Shown in pieces: positions 7,976 through 15,900 of a stretch of DNA of 46,799 nucleotides (the stretch's first letter is position 1; every line of letters begins with the position of its first letter). Position numbers and translations under genes: made by a program. The notes beneath the pieces are model-generated. The model worked only from the letters and a program-made list of their open reading frames with translations. It made no database searches and was not told the origin of the DNA. This DNA comes from Akkermansia sp. Its GTDB lineage: Bacteria > Verrucomicrobiota > Verrucomicrobiia > Verrucomicrobiales > Akkermansiaceae. The DNA is taken from the NCBI GenBank assembly GCA_024405455.1, contig JAKSOT010000006.1:1-46799 (forward strand). Reading direction: 5' to 3'.

Positions 7976-8377
7976 ATTCTTTGCGAGCGCCAGCAGGAGG
8001 TCGTAGGCGCGGGATTGGCCGCGGGCGGCGGCGCGGCGGTACCAGTACGCGGCCATCTCCGCGCTCTGCGGGGCGCCGCAGCCTTCCGCGAAACACGTGC
8101 CCAGCTTCAGCGCCGCACCCGCATGCCCGGCGCGCGCGGCGCTCTCCAGGCAGCTCACGCCGCCCGACGGGTCGCGCTGGCACCCCAAGCCCTTCAGGTA
8201 GCACTTGCCGAGCCAGTAGAGGGCATCGGCGTCGCCTGCCTTGGCTGCGGTATCGAAGTACGCCACGGCGCGCTCGTAGTCGCGCTGGCCGCCGCGGCCG
8301 CGCATGAGGCGCTTGGCGAGTTGCAGGCAGGCGTCCGGCTCACCGGCGTCCGCGCGCTGTGCGAGCTCGTCACTCAT
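7958..8377 (-). CDS. Sel1-like repeat protein
   Basis: The 139-residue product consists of Sel1-type helical repeats: segments such as DYERAVAYFDTAAKAGDADALYWLGKCYLKG and ALKLGTCFAEG show the usual pattern of A-x-W/Y-x-x-x-A-A and LG-x-C/Y-x-x-G. Such proteins act as protein-interaction scaffolds; no signal peptide is visible. ATG 8377 lies 8 bases inside the end of the upstream marC-like gene, so translation is probably coupled. The C-terminal residues TNPKS and the stop come from a type B heptamer tract, which suggests that the tract replaced the original gene end. It is the last gene of a four-gene leftward operon. Confidence 0.8.
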   Translation of the reverse strand: MSDELAQRADAGEPDACLQLAKRLMRGRGGQRDYERAVAYFDTAAKAGDADALYWLGKCYLKGLGCQRDPSGGVSCLESAARAGHAGAALKLGTCFAEGCGAPQSAEMAAYWYRRAAARGQSRAYDLLLALAKNTNPKS

Positions 8378-9062
8378 GCTGCGGCAGGGCGGCGGGGTCG
8401 GGTTGCGCCTGTTCCACCTGCTCCACGGGGGCGGGGGCGGGGTGACGCACGGCGTCAATGTACTTGGTGAGGCCGTTGAGGCACATCTGGATGGCGAGGA
8501 GCACGAGGATGGTGCCCATGAGGCGGGTGAGTGCCACGGAGCCGCGCTGCCCCATCTTGGCGGCTATCTTGCGCGTGAACATCAGCACGGTGAAGGCCAC
8601 GGCCCACGCGGCCACCACGCTCAGCGAGTTGAACATCAGCGTGGTGGCGTCCGCGCACTTGGCGGCCATGATCATCACCACGGAGATGGAGGCGGGACCC
8701 ACGATGATGGGCACGGCGATAGGAACCAGCAGCGGCTCCGAGTTCTTGGAGTCGTGCTCCGGGCTGGAGCCCAGCACGTCCACCCGCGGGAACACCATGC
8801 CCACCGCTATCAACAGCAGCAGGATGCCGCCGGAGATGCTCAGCGTGCTCTGGTCGATCTCCATGTAGTTCAGGATGGCCTCGCCCGCAAAGTAGAACAT
8901 CAGCAGCAGCCCCAGCACGATGAACAGCTCGCGCCGCAGCACGTGCATGCGCCGCTTGCGCGGCACCGGCAGCAGCAGCGACTGCACCATGGGGATGATG
9001 CCCACCGGGTCCAGCACGATGAGCAGCGTGGCCGTGTTCAGGAAAAACGTCTTGAAGTCCAT
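8370..9062 (-). CDS. MarC-family integral membrane protein
   Basis: MarC/UPF0056 proteins are inner-membrane proteins of unknown function with about six membrane helices. This 230-residue member begins with the typical MDFKTFFLNTATLLIVLDPVGIIPM helix, in which the DP-x-G motif sits. The segment PLLVPIAVPIIVGPASIS matches the second repeat, where the PxxxGP motif is diagnostic. A charged, proline-rich C-terminal tail (about 25 residues) extends past the usual end. It starts three bases after the upstream permease gene stops and overlaps the Sel1 gene. The family is clear; its substrate is unknown. Confidence 0.9.
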   Translation of the reverse strand: MDFKTFFLNTATLLIVLDPVGIIPMVQSLLLPVPRKRRMHVLRRELFIVLGLLLMFYFAGEAILNYMEIDQSTLSISGGILLLLIAVGMVFPRVDVLGSSPEHDSKNSEPLLVPIAVPIIVGPASISVVMIMAAKCADATTLMFNSLSVVAAWAVAFTVLMFTRKIAAKMGQRGSVALTRLMGTILVLLAIQMCLNGLTKYIDAVRHPAPAPVEQVEQAQPDPAALPQHE

Positions 9063-9065
9063 AGC

Positions 9066-9980
9066 TTAGAATTCCTTGTGTTGAAAGAGCCAGGCGGCGG
9101 TGAGGAGGTGCAGCAGCATGTATCCGCCGGCAATGAGCGCCAGGCTGCCGAGAAGCCCCCAGCCGAGCGGCGCCCCCGCCGCGGCGGAGTCTGCCACGGA
9201 AAAGATGCTGAAGTTGGGGATGAGGACGGCGAAGGCGGTTTCCACCTGCTGCATGAGGCGTGTGACGCCCTGGCCGTTGAAGATGATGCTGAAGAGGCTG
9301 CCCTGGAACATGCCGATGATGTACGCACCGAGTGCGAAGATGATGCTCACGATGCTACCGCTGGTGAAGCAGGAGATGAGCAGGGTGATGCTGGTGAGCA
9401 CGCCGAACCCCAGCAGCATGGCGCCGATTCCCAGCTGCGTGTTCCAATCGTTCCCGGCGGCGCGAACGGCGTCCAGGTACGGCGCCATCTCCTCCGCCCC
9501 GTACCCGCGCTGCGACAGCGCCGCCGCCAAATCCGCCTCGATACCGGCCTCGCGCAGCCCCACCAGCAGGCACATCATGCCGTCCATGAACAACACCATC
9601 AGGATGGTGAGCCCCCACACGCCCAGTAGCTTGCCCGCCAGGTAGTCGAACCGCGGCACGGGCTTGCACAGGATGGTGTAGAGGATGCGGTCCTCCGTGT
9701 CGCGCGGTATCAGCAGGGCCGTGGCCGCTATGCTGAACACCAGGCCGAACGCCTGCATGCAGCCCAGCGCCACGTCCTTGAGCAGCTCCAGCTGCGCCAC
9801 CCCCTGGAACTCGATGCCGATGGCATCCTGGTACGGGATGAACTGCAGCGCCAGGAACAGCACCGCAAACGCCGCCGGAACCAGGAAGAGCTTCATGCGC
9901 ACCAGCTGGGTCAATGTCACCCTCGCCACCGCCGCTATCCGTGCGGGTTTGCCGATGATGGCTGTGACAAGGCCTCCCAT
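9066..9980 (-). CDS. ABC-2-type transporter permease
   Basis: The 304-residue protein has about six hydrophobic segments arranged as in ABC-2 export permeases: one helix near residues 33-50, a large periplasmic stretch, then RDTEDRILYTILCKPVPRFDYLAGKLLG, which matches the conserved amphipathic segment between helices 2 and 3 of this family. Such permeases usually pair with an ATP-binding subunit, but none is encoded in this window, so the partner must lie elsewhere. It lies 9 bp after the RelE-like gene and 3 bp before the marC-like gene, so the four genes are almost certainly co-transcribed. Substrate unknown. Confidence 0.82.
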   Translation of the reverse strand: MGGLVTAIIGKPARIAAVARVTLTQLVRMKLFLVPAAFAVLFLALQFIPYQDAIGIEFQGVAQLELLKDVALGCMQAFGLVFSIAATALLIPRDTEDRILYTILCKPVPRFDYLAGKLLGVWGLTILMVLFMDGMMCLLVGLREAGIEADLAAALSQRGYGAEEMAPYLDAVRAAGNDWNTQLGIGAMLLGFGVLTSITLLISCFTSGSIVSIIFALGAYIIGMFQGSLFSIIFNGQGVTRLMQQVETAFAVLIPNFSIFSVADSAAAGAPLGWGLLGSLALIAGGYMLLHLLTAAWLFQHKEF

Positions 9981-9989
9981 GGTGCGTCT

Positions 9990-10361
9990 TTATTTCCGGT
10001 TGGCGTGCTCGCCGTCGTCGATGAGCTTCCAGAACGAGCGGGACGCGCCTAGCTTCTGGTCCTCGCTCCCCTTCCCCATGCCGCTGCGGAACAGGAAATC
10101 GTTCAGCGACGCCGCGTGCAGCACCCGCTGCACCACCACCGTGCCGTCTCCCTCCACCGTGAAGTAGATGCGGTAGTCCCTGCTGCGGAAGCGGTAGATC
10201 TTGCGCCCCTCCCGCTCCACCACGCCGAACCGCGTGTCGCTGGGATTCGCCTTCAGGCAGTTCTCGTCCACCTGGAACGCGGATACTAACTCCATCTGCT
10301 CCAGGGTGGGGATGGCGGAGAGTTCCGCCGCGCTGATTTCATTGAAGACGATTTGGTGCAC
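9990..10361 (-). CDS. RelE/ParE-like fold protein without a visible antitoxin
   Basis: The 123-residue product has a central segment, GRKIYRFRSRDYRIYFTVEGDGTVVVQRVLHA, that resembles the Arg- and Tyr-rich beta-sheet core of RelE/ParE-type proteins. No antitoxin gene lies next to it; instead it heads an operon with a permease, a MarC-like and a Sel1-like gene, so it may have a housekeeping role in this lineage. I take GTG 10361 as start: the -10 box TAGAAT ends at 10368, so transcription should begin at or next to this codon, while TTG 10364 would lie upstream of the transcript. The toxin reading is tentative. Confidence 0.6.
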   Translation of the reverse strand: MHQIVFNEISAAELSAIPTLEQMELVSAFQVDENCLKANPSDTRFGVVEREGRKIYRFRSRDYRIYFTVEGDGTVVVQRVLHAASLNDFLFRSGMGKGSEDQKLGASRSFWKLIDDGEHANRK

Positions 10362-10367
10362 CAAGCC

Positions 10368-10397
10368 ATTCTACGTGATACCCCCACCGCTTGGCAA
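10368..10397 (-). promoter_or_regulatory. Promoter of the RelE-like/permease/marC/Sel1 operon, leaderless
   Basis: Read on the minus strand, TTGCCA and TAGAAT have an 18-bp spacer. The GTG start at 10361 falls 6 nt after the -10 box. Confidence 0.65.
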
Positions 10398-10496
10398 GGA
10401 AAATTCTTCCCCCGGCCGCGATATGGCGCGCCGGCTTTTCAAAGGGCGAATGAAGCGCCGTTCCCACCTGTTTCCCACCCGTTAGGCTTGGTAGAA

Positions 10497-10524
10497 TTGA
10501 CCGCGCCCGATATCATGGTAGCAT
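10497..10524 (+). promoter_or_regulatory. Promoter of the first beta-barrel gene
   Basis: TTGACC at 10497-10502 and TAGCAT at 10519-10524 have a 16-bp spacer. The leader is about 50 nt, unlike most promoters in this window. Confidence 0.55.
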
Positions 10525-10583
10525 GCAGGGGCACGGCGGGAACAAGACACGCCCTGCACGCAAACAAAAAAGAGAAATACATT

Positions 10584-11303
10584 ATGAAGAGAACAATCAT
10601 GATTGCATTCGCCCTGGGCATGCCCTGCCTGGCCGGACAACCCGTCACCACCATCGCCCCCGCGCCCGTCAAGCCCGTGCGCACCTGCGCGGACTCCCCG
10701 TGGAGCATGGAGATTGGCGCCAACTACAACTTCGCCATGCGCGACCTGCTGAAGCACTCGCAGGGCTCCTGCAAGTCCGTGGACACCATGGGCGGCGAGC
10801 TCACCCTGGTGCACCGCAACAACGAGCGCGACTCCATGTACGTGCGCCTGGGATACGCCTACGGCGGCGAGTCCCACGGCGGGTCCTACGGGTGGAGGAA
10901 CGACAACATCAAGCTCAACACCCACACCTTCGCGCTCACCACGGGCTACCGCTACACGCGGGCCCTCACGGAGCGCATCTCCATGTACATGGGCGCGGGT
11001 ATCGGCGTGGCGAACCAGAGCATCAAGACCAAGTTCACCGCGGACGGCTTCGACCGCCACCACGGGCGCGAGCGCGACCTCAGCTACAAGGCGCACGATG
11101 CCTCTTGGGGCTTCGCCGTGGAGGCGGAGGTTGGCCTGCGCTACCAACTCTGCCCCTGCTGGGATGTGTTCGCGGCCTACCGCTTCACCGCCAACACCGC
11201 CAAGAATACCCTGGGCAGCGGAGATGCGCGCCTTACGGATTTCGGCCGCAACCACCGCCAGTTCTTCCACGGCATCACCGCCGGCGTGGCCTTCAAGTTC
11301 TAA
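10584..11303 (+). CDS. Outer-membrane beta-barrel protein
   Basis: The 239-residue product has a signal peptide (MKRTIMIAFALGMPCLAG), then alternating aromatic and polar residues typical of an 8-stranded barrel, for example MYVRLGYAYGG, HTFALTTGYRYT and FAVEAEVGLRYQL, and a C-terminal strand ending in Phe (GVAFKF), the usual outer-membrane assembly signal. It is a paralogue of the gene at 36263-36931: both share the signal peptide style, SPWS at the mature start, the HTF..TxGYRYT strand and WGFA..AEVGLRYxL. ATG 10584 is fixed by the signal peptide. A terminator follows. Role unknown, perhaps an adhesin, porin or structural barrel. Confidence 0.85.
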   Translation: MKRTIMIAFALGMPCLAGQPVTTIAPAPVKPVRTCADSPWSMEIGANYNFAMRDLLKHSQGSCKSVDTMGGELTLVHRNNERDSMYVRLGYAYGGESHGGSYGWRNDNIKLNTHTFALTTGYRYTRALTERISMYMGAGIGVANQSIKTKFTADGFDRHHGRERDLSYKAHDASWGFAVEAEVGLRYQLCPCWDVFAAYRFTANTAKNTLGSGDARLTDFGRNHRQFFHGITAGVAFKF

Positions 11304-11330
11304 CCCAACCCCCGCACATACACACACGCG

Positions 11331-11361
11331 GCCCGTCCGGCACACGCCGGACGGGCCGTTT
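11331..11361 (+). terminator. Rho-independent terminator of the first beta-barrel gene
   Basis: The stem GCCCGTCCGGC/GCCGGACGGGC around ACAC is perfect and is followed by CGTTT. Confidence 0.75.
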
Positions 11362-11401
11362 GACACCATGGGGAAAACCGCATGCCGGATATTGAATCTG
11401 C

Positions 11402-11430
11402 TTGACATGCGCGCGGGGGCAAGTTATTCT
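11402..11430 (+). promoter_or_regulatory. Promoter of the AGCS symporter gene, leaderless
   Basis: TTGACA and TATTCT have a 17-bp spacer. The ATG at 11439 is 8 nt after the -10 box. Confidence 0.7.
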
Positions 11431-11438
11431 GCGCGCGC

Positions 11439-12830
11439 ATGCTGGAGAGCATAGACGAGTTTCTGGGCGCGGGCAGCGGGTTCCTCTGGGGGTATATCCT
11501 GCTGTTCTGCCTGCTGGGCACGCACCTGTATTTGACGGTGGTGCTGCGCTTCCCGCAGCGGCACCTGTTCCGCGCCATGTCGTACTACTTCAAGCGCAGC
11601 GGCGAGGGGCACATCTCGCACTTCGCCTCGCTCATGGTGTCGCTGGCGGCGAACGTGGGCACGGGCAACATCATCGGCGTGGCCGTGGCGGTGTCCACCG
11701 GCGGGCCGGGCGCGGTGTTCTGGTGCATGGTGACGGGCCTGCTGGGCATGGCCACGCGCTATGCGGAATGCCTGCTGGCCATCCGCTACCGGCGCGTCGA
11801 CGCGCTGGGGCACCTGGTGGGCGGGCCGATGTACGTGCTGGAGCACGGCCTGCACTGCAAGTGGCTGGCCGTTGTGTTTGCGGTGCTCACGGCGATTGCG
11901 GCGTTCGGCATCGGCAACCTCACGCAGGCGAACGCGGTTTCCGCCGTGCTGCAGGAGAGCGCGCTGAACATCCCCACCTGGGCCACGGCCACGGTGCTGT
12001 GCATCCTGGTGGCGGCAGTGCTGCTGGGCGGGCTGCGCGGGATAGCGCACACGTGCAAGGCGTGCGTGCCCACCATGGCGCTGGTGTACATGGCGGGCTG
12101 CGTGATGGTGCTCGCGGCGCACGCGGACTTCATCCTTCCGGCGGTGCAGTTGATTTTGGACAGCGCGTTCAGCGCGCACGCGGCCGCGGGCGGCTTCATC
12201 GGCTCCACCCTCATGCTGGCCATGCGCACCGGCGTGCAGCGCGGATTGTTCTCCAACGAGGCCGGCATGGGCTCCTCCCCCATCGTGGCCGCTCCCGTGC
12301 AAACCCCCAACGCCGTGCAGCAAGCCCTGGTGGCATCCACCGGGCCGTTCTGGGACACCGTGGTCATCTGCACGCTCACGGGCGTGACGCTCACCACCTG
12401 TCTGTACGCGGAACCCGCCATTGCGGCGGCGGACGGCTCCCTGCTGAGCTTCCACGCGTTCAGCACCATCGGCCTGCTGGGCTCCGGGATGCTGACGGTG
12501 AGCCTGGCGGCGTTCGTGGTGTCCACACTGCTGGGGTGGTCGTACTTCGGTGAGAGCGCCCTGGAATACCTGGGCGGCGTGAAGCTCATCATCCCCTACC
12601 GCGCGGTGTGGGTGGCGGCGGTCTTTGTGGGTGCCGTCATCCCCAAGAGCTCCATCGTGTGGAACTTCTCCGACTGCGTGAACGCGCTCATGGCCCTGCC
12701 GAACCTCGTCAGCCTGGTGGCGCTCTCACCCCTCCTGGTGGCGCAGACCCGCCGCTATCTCTGGAGCAACCGCCTGGACGACGTGGACCCGGAAATCGCC
12801 GTGGCCAAAACCGCGCACGAAGGCAAGTAG
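11439..12830 (+). CDS. AGCS-family sodium:alanine/glycine symporter
   Basis: The 463-residue membrane protein imports small neutral amino acids with sodium. It has about 10-11 hydrophobic segments and the AGCS hallmarks: ANVGTGNIIGVAVAVSTGGPGAVFWC with the TGN-x-x-G substrate loop, ATRYAECLLAIRYR, GGPMYVLE and RTGVQRGLFSNEAGMGSSP. Length and motif order match the family. The ATG at 11439 follows a strong promoter so closely that the message should be leaderless. The gene is single; the next gene has its own promoter. Alanine versus glycine preference cannot be read from the sequence. Confidence 0.93.
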   Translation: MLESIDEFLGAGSGFLWGYILLFCLLGTHLYLTVVLRFPQRHLFRAMSYYFKRSGEGHISHFASLMVSLAANVGTGNIIGVAVAVSTGGPGAVFWCMVTGLLGMATRYAECLLAIRYRRVDALGHLVGGPMYVLEHGLHCKWLAVVFAVLTAIAAFGIGNLTQANAVSAVLQESALNIPTWATATVLCILVAAVLLGGLRGIAHTCKACVPTMALVYMAGCVMVLAAHADFILPAVQLILDSAFSAHAAAGGFIGSTLMLAMRTGVQRGLFSNEAGMGSSPIVAAPVQTPNAVQQALVASTGPFWDTVVICTLTGVTLTTCLYAEPAIAAADGSLLSFHAFSTIGLLGSGMLTVSLAAFVVSTLLGWSYFGESALEYLGGVKLIIPYRAVWVAAVFVGAVIPKSSIVWNFSDCVNALMALPNLVSLVALSPLLVAQTRRYLWSNRLDDVDPEIAVAKTAHEGK

Positions 12831-12860
12831 CGCGCACGCGCGCCCTGCGCGCGGCTTTTT
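12831..12860 (+). terminator. Possible rho-independent terminator after the AGCS gene
   Basis: GC-rich arms CGCGCA and TGCGCG are followed by CGGC and five T. It ends just before the next gene's -35 hexamer. Confidence 0.5.
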
Positions 12861-12863
12861 ACC

Positions 12864-12891
12864 TTGATTTGGCGTGGTATTCTGGTAGAAT
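12864..12891 (+). promoter_or_regulatory. Promoter of the beta-galactosidase gene, leaderless
   Basis: TTGATT and TAGAAT have a 16-bp spacer. The ATG at 12901 is 9 nt after the -10 box. Confidence 0.65.
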
Positions 12892-12900
12892 ACAAGGGAT

Positions 12901-15900
12901 ATGAACTGGCTGAAGCACGTATCCGCCACGATGATGATGATGGGAGCCTTTGCAGCAGGACAGCAGAACGCGCCATACGAGCCGAACCCCGACTGGGAAA
13001 ACCCGCAGAACCTCAGTCAGGGACGCGAATCCGCCCGCGCGTTCTTTGTGCCCTTTGCCAACAAGGATGAGGCGATGAAGGGCGGCCGTGCCGATTCCTC
13101 CCTGGTGCACTCCCTCAACGGAAACTGGAAATTCCACTGGGCCCCCAGCCCGCAGGAGCGCCCCGCGGACTTCTTCAAGCCGGAATTCAACGTCAACGAC
13201 TGGAAGGACATAGACGTGCCCAGCAACTGGCAGATGCGCGGCTACGGCACCCCCATCTACAGCAACCAGCGCTACACCTGCATCCGCGACTGGCCGCGCG
13301 TGATGACCCCGCCCCGCAACGGCGACGAGCAGGCCTACACCACCCCCAAGACGGAGCCGAACGCCGTGGGCTCCTACCGGCGCGACTTCGAGATTCCCGC
13401 CGACTGGGACGGGCGGCAGGTGTTCATCCGCTTCGACGGCGTGGATTCCTTCTTCTACCTGTTCGTGAACGGGCAGAAGGTGGGCTTCTCCAAGGACAGC
13501 CGCACCGCCGCCGTGTTCGACATCACCAAGTACATCCACCCCGGCACCAACGTGCTGGCCGCCGAGGTCTACCGCTACAGCGACGGCACCTACCTGGAAT
13601 GCCAGGACATGTGGCGCCTCTCCGGCATCTTCCGCGACGTCTACCTCTACTCCACCCCACCCGTCTTCATCCGCGACTTCTTCATCCACACCGACTTTGC
13701 GGAGAAGGACGGCAACACCGACTTCACCAAGGCCTCGCTGCGCATTGAAATGGGCGTGGCCAACCGCAGCCAGGCGGACGCCGCCTGCACCGTGGAGGGC
13801 GCACTCGTCAACGCCGCCGGCAAGACCGTGGCCACCCTGAAGACGGACACCCTGCACCCCGCGCAGAACTCCGAGGACAACGCCATCTTCAGCACGGAGG
13901 TTTCCAAGCCGGCGCTGTGGAGCGCGGAGAAGCCCAACCTGTACACGCTGCTGCTCACGCTGAAGGACGCACAGGGCAAGGTGACGGAAACCATCTCCCG
14001 CAAGGTGGGATTCCGCAAGGTGGAGCTGCGTGACGGCCGCTTCCTGGTGAACGGCATGCCCGTGAAGCTCAAGGGCGTGAACCGCCATGAGAGCCAGCAC
14101 GCCAACGGACACGCCGTCACGCGCGAGGAGTGCCGTACCGAGCTCCTCCTCATGAAGCGCGGCAACATCAACCACATCCGCAACTCCCACTACCCGCAGC
14201 CCGACTTCTTCTACGAGATGTGCGACGAGCTGGGCATCTACGTATGCGACGAGGCCAACATCGAATCCCACGGCTACTACTACGGCGACGACTCCCTCTC
14301 CCACCCCGCCGAGTGGCGCGCTCAGCACGTCTGGCGCAACCAGAACATGGTGGAGCAGAGCAAGAACCACGCCTGCGTGGTCATGTGGTCCTACGGCAAC
14401 GAGGCCGGCCCCGGCGACAACTTCGCCGCCGTGCGCGACTGGATCAAGAGCCGCGACACCTCACGCCCCACCCAGTACGAGCGCAACAACGACCTGGCGG
14501 ACCTCCACTCCAACCAGTACCCCAGCGTGAACTGGACCAAGGAGGTGGCCTCCCGCCCCATCCGCAAGCCCTGGTACATCTCCGAGTACGCCCACATCCT
14601 CTGCAACTCCATGGGCAACCTCAAGGACTACTGGGACAACATCAACACCAGCGACTCCATCATCGGCGGCGGCATCTGGGAGTGGATCCACCAGAGCTAC
14701 GACCAGGAGGTCACCCTGCCGGACGGCCGCACCGTGGTGCGCCAGAGCTACGGCGGCGACCACGGGGAGTACCCGAACGACGGCATCTTCTGCATCAAGG
14801 GCGTCATCTACAGCGACCGCACGCCCACCCCGCTCTACGATGAAATCCGCAAGGCCCAGCAGAACGTGGAGATGCACCTGGCGGACATCCCAGAGGGCGC
14901 CAGGGAGGTGACCGTGGACATCACCAACCGCAACTGCTTCACCAACACCAACGAGTACGACGCGGAGTGGATGCTGCTCAAGGAGGGCAAGGAGGAGGTG
15001 GCGCGCGGCAGCTTCACCGCGGATATCGCCCCGCTGCAGGCCGGCAAGCTGGCAATTCCGGTCCAGAAGCTCGGAGCGGGCAAGTTCAGCGCAGACGCCC
15101 GCTACTTCATCAGCGTGAGCTTCAAGCTCAAGCACGACACCGCCTGGGCCCCCAAGGGCTACGTGGTGGCCACGGAGCAGCTCGCCCTGCCGGAGGAGTT
15201 CACCAAGTTCTCCACCAAGGCCCACCTGCTCGGCCTGGACAAGGAGGCCAAGATCAACGTGCGCAACGAGAACAACCGCCTCATCGTCATCGGCTCCAAC
15301 TTCTCCGTGACCATCGACAAGGCCACGGGCGGCCTGCGGGACTACATCGTGAACGGGCACCAGCTGCTGGGCAGCAAACCCACGCTGCTGCTCAACGCCT
15401 TCCGCGCGCCGCTGGCCAATGACAAGTGGGCCATGAACCAGTGGCTCAACAACGGCTTCCGCAACCTCAGCCACACCAGCACCCCGCTCGTCGTGGAGCG
15501 CATGCCCGGCGGCATCGTACGCGTCTCGTGCGACATCATCAGCCAGGGCATCCGAAAGGAAAGCCTGGACAGCCGCGACTACGACAACGGCAAGTTCACC
15601 GTCAAGGACCAGGGCCCCGTCATGGAGCGCGAGTTCCGCTTCACCACCCAAATGGTCTACACCATCATGCCCAACGGCTACATCTGCGTGCAGGCCGGCA
15701 TTGTGCCCAGCGTGCAGAACGTGGTGCTGCCCAAGCTCGGCTACCAGCTCACCCTGCCCAAGCAGTACTCCAACGTGAAGTGGTACGGCCGCGGTCCCGG
15801 CGAGAACTACCCGGACCGCAAGAGCGGCTCCGACATCGGCATCTGGGAGCGCTCCGTGGCCGACATGGTGGAAAAATACCCCTTCCCCATGGAGATGGGC

